Source: Flavobacteriaceae bacterium (GTDB lineage: Bacteria > Bacteroidota > Bacteroidia > Flavobacteriales > Flavobacteriaceae). Taken from it: a stretch of DNA of 64,000 bases. Below, one piece after another: positions 55,039 through 64,000 of this stretch. Position 1 is the stretch's first letter. Each line of letters begins with the position of its first letter. Under the pieces are notes generated by a model. It was not told the DNA's origin. It ran no database searches and saw only the letters and a program-made list of their open reading frames with translations. The stretch lies in the NCBI GenBank assembly GCA_002862705.1, contig PKDU01000011.1:62001-126000 (forward strand), in the 5' to 3' direction. The translations under genes were made by a program, and so were the position numbers.

Positions 55039-56124
55039 ATGAACAACAAAACCCTATTCGCAGCATTTATGCTGGCCCTAATTGTTGGGTGCTCAACTTC
55101 AAAAAATGGCCTAGACAAAGGACTTTATGCTGAATTCAACACCAACAAAGGAACCATCACGCTTCAGCTTACCTATGACCAAACACCCAATACGGTAGCG
55201 AACTTTGTCTCCTTAGCAGAGGGAACAAACAATCAAGTAGACAGTATTTATCTTGGTAAAAAATATTATGACGGTCTCGTTTTTCATCGTGTCATTCCTG
55301 ATTTTATGATTCAAGGCGGAGACCCATCAGCAACGGGAAGCGGTGGTCCTGGATATGCTTTTGAGGACGAATTTGTTGAAACCCTAAAGCACGATGGCCC
55401 AGGAATCTTGTCTATGGCAAATGCCGGACCCAACACCAACGGAAGCCAATTCTTTATCACCCACAAAGAAACCCCTTGGCTGGATGGGAAACACAGTGTT
55501 TTTGGCAAGGTGGTTTCAGGGCAAAAAGTGGTAGACTCCATTCAACAAAACGATACCATTGTTTCAGTTAACATCATTCGCAAGGGTAGCAAAGCAAGAA
55601 AATTCAAAGCTGATAAGGTTTTTGATGCTTATTTTGACGGTATCGAAGAAAGAAAAGCAGCCAAGCTTGCTGCACAAGAAAAAGTTAAGTCAGCAAAAGC
55701 AGCAGCCCTGAGCACGCTCAAAGCAGATGCAACGGTAACCAAAAGTGGATTGGCTTATGTCATCACTTCCAAGACGGATGGCGCCGCTGTTGTGCCTGGA
55801 AAAACAGCACGTACGCACTATGCGGTTTATTTTGAAAATGGGGATTTGCTGGACACTTCAATATCAGAAGTCGCAAAGGCTTATGGAAAGTACGATCAAA
55901 GACGTGAGAGCGGCGGTGGTTACAAACCCATTGAGGCGCGCGTAGATCCAGAAGTATCGCTTATTGCAGGCTTTAAAGAAGGTCTGTCCCTACTCAAGGA
56001 AGGCGAAAAAGCAACCTTATACCTCCCGTATCAAATTGCCTATGGCGAAGAGGGGAATTCCGTAATTCCGCCCAAATCAACGCTTATTTTTGAAGTGGAA
56101 GTTGTTGAGCTCGCTGGGGAATGA
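55039..56124 (+). CDS. Lipoprotein with fused cyclophilin and FKBP peptidyl-prolyl isomerase domains
   Basis: A 361-residue protein with a lipoprotein signal (ALIVGC, Cys 18), so it is anchored in the envelope. Residues ~27-185 are a cyclophilin: [41 protein letters not shown] and [11 protein letters not shown] helical [10 protein letters not shown] linker follows, then an FKBP domain (~240-360) with [35 protein letters not shown] and [12 protein letters not shown]. Two unrelated isomerase folds in one chain suggest a periplasmic folding factor. Its stop overlaps the DUF3810 ATG by 4 nt. Confidence 0.9.
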   Translation: MNNKTLFAAFMLALIVGCSTSKNGLDKGLYAEFNTNKGTITLQLTYDQTPNTVANFVSLAEGTNNQVDSIYLGKKYYDGLVFHRVIPDFMIQGGDPSATGSGGPGYAFEDEFVETLKHDGPGILSMANAGPNTNGSQFFITHKETPWLDGKHSVFGKVVSGQKVVDSIQQNDTIVSVNIIRKGSKARKFKADKVFDAYFDGIEERKAAKLAAQEKVKSAKAAALSTLKADATVTKSGLAYVITSKTDGAAVVPGKTARTHYAVYFENGDLLDTSISEVAKAYGKYDQRRESGGGYKPIEARVDPEVSLIAGFKEGLSLLKEGEKATLYLPYQIAYGEEGNSVIPPKSTLIFEVEVVELAGE

Positions 56125-57155
56125 TTTTTAGAATACGGCATTTAATATTGCTGTGTTTTTTCCTGTTCTTTTTGGGTTTTCTAATCCTGCCTTTAGACCA
56201 TGAATGGGTGCAACGCCTTTATGGTCAACGCATCTATCCAAACATAGCAGCCGCAAATCAATTTTTGTGGTCCAAAGTGCCTTTTTCAATTGGTGATATA
56301 GGCTATGCAATTGGAATGCTACTCATCTTTATAAGGTTAAAGCAATTTAAGTTCAAACGCCATATTGGGCTTGTGCTGACCACTGTTTTTATCATCATTA
56401 GCTTGTTTTATGTCTCTTGGGGCATGCATTATTTTAAAACCCCTTTGCGTGTTTCGCGCAAGCTACCAGCCACCATATCTGTGGTGCATTTAAAAGAGAC
56501 AACGCAACATTATGCCCATGCATTAACAGCACTGCATCAACAAATAAGCCCAGACCCTGCAACAGCAGTAGCAACCCCCTTGGAAACTAATGCGCTGCTT
56601 TCTTTAGCAACCGCCACAATGGAAAATTCCAGCTTGCGCCCCTCCAAGATTCACGGTAAAGCCAAAGCCACCCTGTTCCCTACGCTATTGAGTTATATGG
56701 GTTTTGGTGGTTATTTAAATCCTTTTACGCACGAAGCCCAAGTAAACACCTTACAGCCAAAGCTTCGTGTACTTACGACTGCCTGTCATGAAATTGCACA
56801 TCAGTGGGGAATTGCAGCAGAAGATGAAGCCAACTACATCAGCATCAAGGCAACAACTGATTCAGAAGTTGCGGTAGTTACGTATGCAGGGCACCTCTTG
56901 GCTTTTCAGCATTTGTTTAATAGTCTCTATCGCACAGACGCAGAGCAAGCAAAAGCAGTAATGGACAAGCTACCTGAAGGCGTTCTGGAAAACATCAGAA
57001 AAGTACGTGCGTTCTGGCTCAAGTATCAAAATCCTTTTGAAGTAGTTTTTGAACGCAGTTACGACCAATACCTAAAAGCCAACCAACAGCAAGCGGGCAT
57101 TCAAAGCTACTCGCTGGTGGTCGATCTTCTGGTTGATGATTTTATCAATCAATAA
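56121..57155 (+). CDS. DUF3810 family membrane protein with HExxH motif
   Basis: A 344-residue protein with three N-terminal hydrophobic segments (about 5-24, 56-72, 83-103) and a soluble domain carrying CHEIAHQWG (HEIAH at 223-227) followed by EDEANY (Glu 234/236). HExxH plus a downstream Glu is the zinc-binding layout of gluzincin metallopeptidases, so DUF3810 is probably a membrane metallopeptidase. No substrate is known. It is translationally coupled to the PPIase lipoprotein. Its 3' end overlaps the convergent sortilin-type gene by 11 nt. Confidence 0.8.
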   Translation: MIFRIRHLILLCFFLFFLGFLILPLDHEWVQRLYGQRIYPNIAAANQFLWSKVPFSIGDIGYAIGMLLIFIRLKQFKFKRHIGLVLTTVFIIISLFYVSWGMHYFKTPLRVSRKLPATISVVHLKETTQHYAHALTALHQQISPDPATAVATPLETNALLSLATATMENSSLRPSKIHGKAKATLFPTLLSYMGFGGYLNPFTHEAQVNTLQPKLRVLTTACHEIAHQWGIAAEDEANYISIKATTDSEVAVVTYAGHLLAFQHLFNSLYRTDAEQAKAVMDKLPEGVLENIRKVRAFWLKYQNPFEVVFERSYDQYLKANQQQAGIQSYSLVVDLLVDDFINQ

Positions 57156-60100
57156 TAACAGGTAAGCCCAAGGCTTGACTATCGCTTATGGCTTTAGCTG
57201 TTGCGGCAGCAAGTGCATCCACTTGTGGCACCAATGCATTGAGCAACGCTACTGCCATATCATAGCTTTCCATATGCATGGCCGTTGGACCGTAGGTGTT
57301 GGAATAAAAACCGCGCGATGCCACAGATATCCTAAACGAAAGGGTTGGGGTATCTTTCTCTCCTACTTCCCCTTTAGCTTCACTACCGTCAATCTTGCGT
57401 GCCAAATCAAAATGCTGCTTTTGCAAGTCATATACTTTTTTGTGAAGCACATCTTGATTTGCTTGTGCAAAACCAATTGCTTTTGATAAAGCCGTAATTT
57501 TTTTCTTGGTTTTCTCAAGCTTCTTATCCATGATTTCTGATTTCACATACAGTGCATTAAGCTTGGCTTTGTATGCATCATGCAAAGCGGCCTTTGGGTT
57601 TGTCAATACGTGCTGACGTAGTCGAGCTACTTCAAAGGCTCCTTTCGGTGTAAGCTGACGCAAGGCGCCCTTGTGCTTTTTAAACAATTGCACATAGTAA
57701 GTGCCTGGTGCTACATTTGAACGCAATCCTATACCACTGTCGCGACTGGAATGAATATCCAATGCCGATGCAAGACGTTCGCGCAAATCCCAATGCTTCC
57801 GATGGATTCCTTTGGAATATGCCCCCGTTATTTCCGTTAACACTTTGCCAGAAGCATCTGTCACACGCAATATGGCTTGTGGCTTCTTTTCAAAATTTTC
57901 GGCATCTAACGCCTCCCAGCCAGGGAATGGAATGTCTTTGTTGTCTTTCTTCAGCTTCTTTTCGGATGCCTTACGCTTGGCTTTCATCGTTTTGGTATCG
58001 TTTGCGATATAGTAAGTGAACTGTGCGCCATACGTTGGGTTTTTAGCTGTAAAAAAAGATGCGCCTTGGCTAGAAGTTCCGCCACGCACTTGCACATATT
58101 GCAAGGCTTTTTCAACTGGGAAAAGTTGATCTCCTTTTGCTAGATTTTTATCTGAAATAGTACGCAGCGGGCTGTAATCATCAAGGATATAAAAACTACG
58201 ACCAAAAGTAGCGGCCACTAGATCGTTTTCGCGTTTTTGGATAGCCAAATCACGCACTGAAATGGTGGGCATGCCATTGCTGAATTTATGCCAAGCTTCC
58301 CCTTGATTTAAGCTGACATAAACCCCGTATTCTGTACCTAAAAACAGCAGTTGTGGATTAACGTGATCTTGAACCAATCGCCATATGAGCGTTCCATCTG
58401 GAATACCCTTTGTAATGGATTTCCATGACTTGCCGCCATTTGTTGTCTTGTAGAGCATGGGGCGATAGTCACCAAATTTGTGGTTGTCCAATGCCACATA
58501 GGCAACATTGGCATCAAACATATCGGCTTTGATATCATTGATAAAGGCCGTAGCAGGCACATCGGGTAGCTTGTCAACTGTCTGGGTGCTCCAAGTGGCA
58601 CCTCCGTCTTTGGTAGCGTGCAAGAGTCCGTCGTCTGTACCGGCGTATAAAATATTTTCGTCTTGTGCAGACTCAGCCAAAGAAGTAATGGTGTTATAGG
58701 TTGACATGGCATAAACATCCCAAGCGGCATCCCAACTCTGTTGGCGACCCATAATCGGAAGTGCTAGGCGTTCTTCATTTTTTGTCAAATCTGAGGAAAT
58801 GGGATTCCAACTGTCTCCCCTATTTTCGGAACGCCAAACACGTTGTGAGCCGAAATAAATCCGTTTTGGGTCGTGTTGGCTCACCAATATAGGCGCATCC
58901 CAATTGAAGCGCTCATAAGGCTCGTCTAGCCCGTTTTGGGGACGTATGTACACTGCTTCGCCTGTTGTTCGGTCTACACGGTGTAAATTACCCTGCTGCG
59001 ATTGTGCATATACAATATCTGGATTACCTGGCTCCGTGGCAGGTTGGTGTCCATCGCCACCCAATAACACAAACCAATCTGCATTGCTGATGCCATTTCT
59101 ATTGAAGGTCTGTGAAGGTCCTCCTTGGGTATTGTTGTCTTGCGTCCCTCCAAAAATATTATAGAAAGGATACGCATCGTCCACAGCAAGTTTATAGAAC
59201 TGTGTCAATGGAAGGTTGTTGACAAACTTCCAGTTTTCTGTATCGTCAAAAGTTTCGTAAATACCTCCGTCAGTACCCACCAATATGTAGTTGGGATCAT
59301 TGGCTTTAAAGACCATAGCATGATTGTCGGAGTGTTTGTTGGATTCTTTCATGGTATAAAAGTCTTTACCGCCATTTTCAGAAACCAATACACGAACGTT
59401 CATCAAATAAATACGATCAAAATGATGAGGCGAAGCCACCAACTCTTGGTAGTAATGTGGTCCTGTCCCACCTGAAACGGTGTCGGACATCTTTTTCCAG
59501 CTTTCACCTGCATTTGCTGAACGATAAACACCGCCCTTTTTTCGATCTAACTCAATAGCTGCGTAAATAACATCGGGCTGCATTGGAGAAATAGCCAATC
59601 CAATTTTACCCATATTAGAGGATGGCAAACCCGTTTTAAGTTTGCGCCAGCTTTCACCTCCGTCAACAGATTTATAGATGGCTGTTCCAGGCCCACCGCC
59701 CATATAAGCCGCTACGTTGCGGTGTCTTTGCCAACTGGCTGCATAGAGCACGTTTGGATCACGCGGATCAATAAGAAGATCGGTAACTCCCGTCCATTCG
59801 TCTAAATTCATGGTTTGTCTCCAAGTAGCTCCGCCATCTGTGGTTTTATATAAACCCCGTTCGCCTCCTGAACTCCACAACGGACCTTGAGCGGCTACCC
59901 AAACCGTGTTTGAATCGCTTGGATGAACAATTATTTTAGAGATGTGTTCTGTTTTTTTAAGCCCTTTATTTTTCCAGGTTTTACCCCCGTCACGGCTCAA
60001 ATACATGCCATGACCAATACCTACGTGTCTGCCGCCTACATTCTCCCCGGTTCCCAACCAAACGGTTTGGCTGTTGTTGGGGTCTAGCGTAATAGCCCCT

Positions 60101-60384
60101 GTAGAATAATACGGCTGCTTATCTGCTAGCGGCTTCCAAGTAGTTCCGGCATTTGTTGTTTTCCATACGCCACCCGAACCTACAGCAACGTACCATACGT
60201 TTTCGTTATTGGGATCAATGGCAATATCCGCAATACGACCCGACATAAAAGCAGGGCCTACGCTGCGAAAGGAAAAGCCGCCTAAGGCATTTTCAATTGG
60301 ACTCTTGCCCTTTTCTTTGTCTTGTGACTGCGCTGGTATATAAGATACTAAAAGGGCTGCAAATAAGAAGTTAATAAGTCTCAT
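57145..60384 (-). CDS. Large exported VPS10/sortilin-type beta-propeller protein
   Basis: A 1079-residue protein with a signal peptide (about 1-20). Roughly residues 30-760 form a BNR/Asp-box propeller: SRDGGKTWK, TTDGGATWR, SVDGGESWR, SANAGESWK, ENRGDSWN, TKDGGATWS and TTNGGKSWK each match the S/TxDxGxTW box. Databases often call such proteins glycosyl hydrolase, but no catalytic residues are evident. The C-terminal third has a beta domain and a Lys-rich coiled-coil stretch (about 960-1010). No type IX secretion C-terminal domain is obvious. Likely periplasmic or surface-bound, function unknown. Confidence 0.82.
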   Translation of the reverse strand: MRLINFLFAALLVSYIPAQSQDKEKGKSPIENALGGFSFRSVGPAFMSGRIADIAIDPNNENVWYVAVGSGGVWKTTNAGTTWKPLADKQPYYSTGAITLDPNNSQTVWLGTGENVGGRHVGIGHGMYLSRDGGKTWKNKGLKKTEHISKIIVHPSDSNTVWVAAQGPLWSSGGERGLYKTTDGGATWRQTMNLDEWTGVTDLLIDPRDPNVLYAASWQRHRNVAAYMGGGPGTAIYKSVDGGESWRKLKTGLPSSNMGKIGLAISPMQPDVIYAAIELDRKKGGVYRSANAGESWKKMSDTVSGGTGPHYYQELVASPHHFDRIYLMNVRVLVSENGGKDFYTMKESNKHSDNHAMVFKANDPNYILVGTDGGIYETFDDTENWKFVNNLPLTQFYKLAVDDAYPFYNIFGGTQDNNTQGGPSQTFNRNGISNADWFVLLGGDGHQPATEPGNPDIVYAQSQQGNLHRVDRTTGEAVYIRPQNGLDEPYERFNWDAPILVSQHDPKRIYFGSQRVWRSENRGDSWNPISSDLTKNEERLALPIMGRQQSWDAAWDVYAMSTYNTITSLAESAQDENILYAGTDDGLLHATKDGGATWSTQTVDKLPDVPATAFINDIKADMFDANVAYVALDNHKFGDYRPMLYKTTNGGKSWKSITKGIPDGTLIWRLVQDHVNPQLLFLGTEYGVYVSLNQGEAWHKFSNGMPTISVRDLAIQKRENDLVAATFGRSFYILDDYSPLRTISDKNLAKGDQLFPVEKALQYVQVRGGTSSQGASFFTAKNPTYGAQFTYYIANDTKTMKAKRKASEKKLKKDNKDIPFPGWEALDAENFEKKPQAILRVTDASGKVLTEITGAYSKGIHRKHWDLRERLASALDIHSSRDSGIGLRSNVAPGTYYVQLFKKHKGALRQLTPKGAFEVARLRQHVLTNPKAALHDAYKAKLNALYVKSEIMDKKLEKTKKKITALSKAIGFAQANQDVLHKKVYDLQKQHFDLARKIDGSEAKGEVGEKDTPTLSFRISVASRGFYSNTYGPTAMHMESYDMAVALLNALVPQVDALAAATAKAISDSQALGLPVIID

Positions 60385-60507
60385 TATGAAGAGTTTATAG
60401 ATTAGTCTGTGAAAGTAATATTTATTTTTTAAACCATAAGCGCATTTACATTTTTTGGTTTAAGCGAGTTCCATAAGCAGATATCCGATTAATGCATATG
60501 CAATGTG

Positions 60508-60515
60508 TATTTTTG
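60508..60515 (+). promoter_or_regulatory. -7 element (TATTTTTG) of rlmD
   Basis: TATTTTTG ends 4 nt before the ATG at 60520 and lies inside the alternative frame from the GTG at 60505, which it therefore excludes. No -33 TTG is seen at the usual distance. Confidence 0.55.
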
Positions 60516-60519
60516 CGCT

Positions 60520-61932
60520 ATGCGAAGAAACAAACCACAGCCCCCTATCGAAAAATTGACCATAGACGGCATTGCCCAAAAAGGCAAAGGTGTCGGTCGT
60601 ACATCAGATGGCCAAGTGATATTTGTAAAAGGTGCCATCCCTGGAGATATCTTAAGCGTTACGGTACAAAAGAAAAGACGCCGCCATCTTGAGGGTAAGG
60701 TGTCCAATATCATTAAGGCCAGCCCAGACAGAATTGAAGCTGTTTGTGATCATTTTGGCGTGTGTGGTGGTTGCAGCTGGCAGCATATGTCTTATGAAGC
60801 GCAATTGAGACACAAACAAACTGAGGTAAATGAAGCCTTGGCGCGCATCGGAGGTCTTGAAAACGTAAACTACGCACCGATTATCGGGTGTGAAGAAACC
60901 TTTGCCTACCGAAACAAAATGGAATTTAGCTTTTCTGCACGACGCTGGCTCAGTTTTGAAGAAATTAATGGAGACAACAAAATTGAAGACCGCACGGCGC
61001 TTGGGTTCCATATTCCAGGTATGTGGGACAAGATTGTGGATATTGAACATTGCCACATCCAACCTGATTTACCCAATAAAATACGAAACGAGATCAGAAA
61101 CTATGCACGTGAGCATAAGCTAAGCTTTTACGATCCTAGAGAACAAGAGGGCTTTTTACGTTCATTAATGCTTCGTACAACACTTTCTGGTGAATTGATG
61201 GTCGTTATGCAGTTTTTCCACGAAGACAAAGTTGCACAAACCGGCTTGTTGACCTACCTAAAAGAAACCTTCCCAGAAATCACCTCCTTGCAATACATCA
61301 TCAACGAAAAGGGCAACGACACCATATACGATCAAGAGATACATTGCTTTAGTGGCACTGCCTATATCACAGAGAAGATGGGTGACTTATCATTTCGTAT
61401 CACACCAAAGGCCTTTTATCAAACCAATCCAGCGCAAGCAGAAGTCTTATATGCCAAAGCCCTAGCGATGGCGCAGCTAAAGCCCACAGACGTGGTGTAT
61501 GATTTATATACTGGCTTGGGCACCATTGCACAATATGTGGCGCATGCTTGTAAAAAAGTAGTTGGCGTGGAGTCTGTTCCAGACGCTATTGTGGCTGCAA
61601 AAGAAAATGCCAAGCGTAATAAAATTGACAACGCGACATTCAAAGTGGGCGATATGCGCAAGGTTTTTACCGATGGTTTTGTCAAACGATACAAGACACC
61701 AGACGTCATTATCACCGATCCACCCCGAGATGGCATGCACAAGGACGTAGTTGAACAATTACTTAAAGTAAGTCCTTCTAAAATACTGTATATCAGTTGC
61801 AATCCTTCAACACAAGCACGCGATTTAGCCATGCTTAAAGCTGCGTACAAGGTTGAAATCAGTCAAGCAGTTGATATGTTTCCGCATACCCAGCACGTTG
61901 AAAATATTGTACTTTTGTCTAAGAGATTATGA
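60520..61932 (+). CDS. rlmD: 23S rRNA (uracil(1939)-C(5))-methyltransferase RlmD
   Basis: A 470-residue TrmA/RumA-type enzyme that makes m5U in 23S rRNA. It has an N-terminal TRAM domain (about 8-65), a [4Fe-4S] ligand set CDHFGVCGGCSWQHM (76, 82, 85, with a fourth Cys in IEHCHIQ), a SAM-binding YDLYTGLGTIAQYVA, the ITDPPRDGMH motif and the catalytic Cys in YISCNPSTQARDL. Bacteria with one such gene may use it for more than one uridine. It overlaps the lipoprotein gene by 4 nt. Confidence 0.92.
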   Translation: MRRNKPQPPIEKLTIDGIAQKGKGVGRTSDGQVIFVKGAIPGDILSVTVQKKRRRHLEGKVSNIIKASPDRIEAVCDHFGVCGGCSWQHMSYEAQLRHKQTEVNEALARIGGLENVNYAPIIGCEETFAYRNKMEFSFSARRWLSFEEINGDNKIEDRTALGFHIPGMWDKIVDIEHCHIQPDLPNKIRNEIRNYAREHKLSFYDPREQEGFLRSLMLRTTLSGELMVVMQFFHEDKVAQTGLLTYLKETFPEITSLQYIINEKGNDTIYDQEIHCFSGTAYITEKMGDLSFRITPKAFYQTNPAQAEVLYAKALAMAQLKPTDVVYDLYTGLGTIAQYVAHACKKVVGVESVPDAIVAAKENAKRNKIDNATFKVGDMRKVFTDGFVKRYKTPDVIITDPPRDGMHKDVVEQLLKVSPSKILYISCNPSTQARDLAMLKAAYKVEISQAVDMFPHTQHVENIVLLSKRL

Positions 61933-62402
61933 AGAAGCTTTTAACTCTTATTGCTGTAGCATTGCTAAGCCTTACCGCGTGTGAACCTGATGACATCTGT
62001 CTTGAAGATACGCCAGGAACGCCTAAATTGATTGTGGTGTTTTATGGTAAGAATCAAACCGATACCAAGAAATCAGTAACTGATTTACAGGTTAAAGGCA
62101 TGGATATGGAGGGAACATTATACAACGCCACGACAGACTCCATTGCCCTTCCACTAAAGACCCTTGCCGGCAGCACTTCTTTTACATTAACTGCGACGCA
62201 AAATGGCAATGCGGCTGAAGATATTATTACGTTTAACTACGACCCAGAAGATCAATTTATAAGTCGTGCTTGTGGGTACAAAACTGTTTTCACTAATTTG
62301 ACATTTTCAACAGGAAATACACTAAATTTTATAAGTACAATAGAAATACTAACTAACTCAATTTCAGATAATAACAATACGCATGTTAAAATATTACATT
62401 AA
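61929..62402 (+). CDS. DUF6452 family lipoprotein
   Basis: A 157-residue protein with a lipoprotein signal peptide (SLTAC, Cys near 18) followed by EPDDICLEDTPGTPKL, the typical start of DUF6452. The rest is beta-rich. Its gene overlaps both neighbours (4 nt with rlmD, 20 nt with the DUF6048 gene); this rlmD-DUF6452-DUF6048 set is common in flavobacteria. Function unknown; probably an envelope partner of the next protein. Confidence 0.8.
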   Translation: MKKLLTLIAVALLSLTACEPDDICLEDTPGTPKLIVVFYGKNQTDTKKSVTDLQVKGMDMEGTLYNATTDSIALPLKTLAGSTSFTLTATQNGNAAEDIITFNYDPEDQFISRACGYKTVFTNLTFSTGNTLNFISTIEILTNSISDNNNTHVKILH

Positions 62403-63081
62403 TTTTTTGACATTATTGATTTTTACGTCTGTTTGGTCTCAAACGGAGGTTAAAAAGGATAGCCTGCCCAATGAATTACGCTACGGTTTGCGAATTGGAA
62501 TTGACATCAGCAAACCCATTCGCATGCTGATAGAACCCGGTTACAAAGGACTGGAATTGGTAGGTGATTATAGACTCACAAGAAACTTATATGTAGCGGG
62601 TGAAATAGGCAATGAAACCAAAAATGTAAACCAAGATGGTGTGCATTTTGAAACGGCTGGCTCTTACCTAAAGCTTGGTGTCGACTACAATGTTTATGAC
62701 AATTGGCGCGGTATGGACAACCTGATTGTTGTTGGGTTTCGATATGGCATTAGTCAACACAAGCAAATATTACTGGGATATAATCGCCTTATAGGTGACA
62801 AGTATTGGGAAGAAAATAATCGAGTAAACCTGAGTACACCCACAACTTACGAAGGCCTAAACGGCAATTGGATTGAACTGCACCTAGGATTTAAAGCGGA
62901 ATTACTGCATAATCTCTATATGGGTATAAGCATGCAAATGCATCGCTTGCTTTCTGACAAAGACCCAGCTAACTTCGAAAATTTATTTATTCCGGGGTTT
63001 AATAAGGTACTGACCAACAACCCTTACGGCGCAGGAATAAACTATACCATCAGCTACCAGTTGCCTATCTACAAGAAATAA
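62383..63081 (+). CDS. DUF6048 family outer-membrane-type beta-barrel protein
   Basis: A 232-residue exported protein with a signal peptide (about 1-18, ending VWSQ). Alternating amphipathic strands such as YGLRIGIDISKPI, YLKLGVDYNVYD and GINYTISYQLPIY, with an aromatic C-terminal end, fit a small outer-membrane beta-barrel. It matches the DUF6048 family. Coupled to the lipoprotein gene by a 20-nt overlap. Function unknown. Confidence 0.78.
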   Translation: MLKYYINFLTLLIFTSVWSQTEVKKDSLPNELRYGLRIGIDISKPIRMLIEPGYKGLELVGDYRLTRNLYVAGEIGNETKNVNQDGVHFETAGSYLKLGVDYNVYDNWRGMDNLIVVGFRYGISQHKQILLGYNRLIGDKYWEENNRVNLSTPTTYEGLNGNWIELHLGFKAELLHNLYMGISMQMHRLLSDKDPANFENLFIPGFNKVLTNNPYGAGINYTISYQLPIYKK

Positions 63082-63300
63082 TCAACACTTATGGGGCGAT
63101 TTTTGCCAAGGGAACTTTACCCACAAGACTTCTTTTTTGACCAAAAATTTAGGTGCACTCAAACTGGCCAATATTGCTGCCATAAGCATTACCAACAGAA
63201 AAGGTAAGCCCATCAGCAACAGCAAAACAAAGCGATAAAGAAAAAACAATGCTGCGAAGCACAACAGGTTTAGCAAGAAAGCTTTTGTCTTTGCGCGCAT
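63082..63300 (-). CDS. Small two-helix membrane protein, unknown function
   Basis: A 72-residue protein with hydrophobic segments at about 8-29 and 31-47 and a basic tail. No family is named with confidence. Its ATG overlaps the methyltransferase stop by 1 nt (TAATG), so it is translated from the same mRNA. Its stop abuts the convergent DUF6048 stop. Confidence 0.6.
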   Translation of the reverse strand: MRAKTKAFLLNLLCFAALFFLYRFVLLLLMGLPFLLVMLMAAILASLSAPKFLVKKEVLWVKFPWQKSPHKC

Positions 63301-64000
63301 TACTCAGTTTTAGTTTTATGAACCTTCTTAGTGCCGCTGTATATTTCGTACTTCACAAACTTACTTTCCAGTTTGCCGTTAAACACCTTAATACGCCTTG
63401 AAGGTCTTAACCCAACATGTTTTAAGGCTTCCATATTGGCGGTAATAAACCACGCTTGCGTTCCAGCATAGGATTGTTTTAGGGTATCCCCTATGCAGCT
63501 GTAAAAGACATTTACATCGATAGGTAGCCGCTCACCATAAGGCGGGTTAAATACTATATGTAGGGATTTGTCTGGGTCTAATTTTTCAGTTTTAAAAAAG
63601 TCTTCTCTTTCAATTTTGATAAAATCGTCCAAGTTGGCATTGCTGATATTTTGTGCTGCTTTTCGAATGGCAGAGGGTGCTTTATCATAACCTGTTATGT
63701 TGTGGGAAAACGATCTTGTTTTGTTAAGCGACGATGCTTCTATTTTTTCATAGAGGTCGTTATCCCAATCTGACCACTTTTGAAAGGCAAATGCTTTACG
63801 ATTCAAATTGGGTGGAATATTACACGCTATCATGGCTGCTTCTATCAGTAACGTGCCACTTCCACACATTGGGTCGAGGAAGTCGGTATCACCACGCCAA
63901 CCTGAAAGCATCAGTATGCCAGCTGCCAATACCTCGTTTATGGGGGCAATGTTGGTAGCAGATCGGTAACCACGCTGGTGCAAGGAAGTACCTGAACTGT
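63300..64000 (-). CDS. THUMP-type class I SAM-dependent RNA methyltransferase, N-terminus cut by window
   Basis: The C-terminal methyltransferase half of an RlmL/RlmKL-like (YcbY N-domain) enzyme that makes N2-methylguanosine in RNA. Visible motifs are FLDPMCGSGTLLIEAA (SAM site) and FNPPYGERL (NPPY catalytic motif). The frame continues past the first Met (63983) to the window edge with SSGTSLHQRGYR, matching family text ahead of the methyltransferase domain, so the THUMP domain lies to the right. The small membrane protein gene follows with a 1-nt overlap. Confidence 0.88.
   Translation of the reverse strand, partial: SSGTSLHQRGYRSATNIAPINEVLAAGILMLSGWRGDTDFLDPMCGSGTLLIEAAMIACNIPPNLNRKAFAFQKWSDWDNDLYEKIEASSLNKTRSFSHNITGYDKAPSAIRKAAQNISNANLDDFIKIEREDFFKTEKLDPDKSLHIVFNPPYGERLPIDVNVFYSCIGDTLKQSYAGTQAWFITANMEALKHVGLRPSRRIKVFNGKLESKFVKYEIYSGTKKVHKTKTE

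Overview
The window is a gene-dense stretch of a chromosome from the Bacteroidota, most likely a flavobacterium (class Flavobacteriia) with a compact genome. The evidence is the recurring TAnnTTTG promoter element, the lack of obvious Shine-Dalgarno sites, bacillithiol synthesis (BshA), Bacteroidota-restricted families (DUF3822, DUF3810, DUF6452, DUF6048), an AK-HSD fusion, and familiar flavobacterial gene neighbourhoods. It looks like core chromosome. I see no CRISPR array, prophage, transposase or recognisable defence locus. Both edges cut a gene: a carboxyltransferase on the left and a THUMP-type RNA methyltransferase on the right.

Layout. 1-9.5 kb: end of a carboxyltransferase gene, then a leftward block of bshA, a GH3 hexosaminidase, a short unknown protein, an HdrB-like CCG protein, a HAD protein, a membrane 4Fe-4S protein, an MlaD-type protein and a cell-wall amidase. 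9.5-15.5 kb: lptD and ridA rightward; pfkA, gapA and an amino-sugar kinase leftward. 15.5-23.1 kb: tamB divergent from tsaD-rsmE-AI-2E transporter-ybjQ and a 34-residue membrane peptide. 23.1-23.6 kb: a small unstable island with tRNA-Ser(GCT), an inverted repeat, a REP-like palindrome, a decayed tRNA, tRNA-Arg(TCT) and a truncated GIY-YIG nuclease gene. 23.6-33 kb: pgpH, a broken NlpC/P60 gene, a TPR protein, gyrA and clpC. 33-36.5 kb: the nadA-nadB-nadC operon. 36.6-41.3 kb: the thrA-thrB-thrC operon. 41.3-50.3 kb: an aminopeptidase P, gcvT, an SDR protein, yebC, kdsB, a RecD-like helicase, two flavobacterial unknowns and rsmD. 50.3-60.4 kb: two rhomboids, mutL, nrnA, a cyclophilin-FKBP fusion, a DUF3810 protein and a large sortilin-type beta-propeller protein. 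60.5-64 kb: rlmD, two small envelope proteins, a small membrane protein and the cut methyltransferase.

Themes are envelope biogenesis (LptD, TamB, MlaD, amidase, KdsB, PgpH), central and biosynthetic metabolism (glycolysis, NAD, threonine, glycine cleavage), translation and RNA modification (TsaD, RsmE, RsmD, RlmD, tRNAs), and genome maintenance (GyrA, MutL, RecD-like helicase). The most unusual signals are a peptidase gene damaged at its active site and by an in-frame stop, a tRNA remnant abutting a REP-like palindrome, several genes whose -7 element lies only 4-5 nt before the ATG (probable leaderless mRNAs), a run of TTG starts including a divergent tamB/tsaD pair, and a MutL without the usual endonuclease motifs. 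I found no convincing wholly new multi-gene system.
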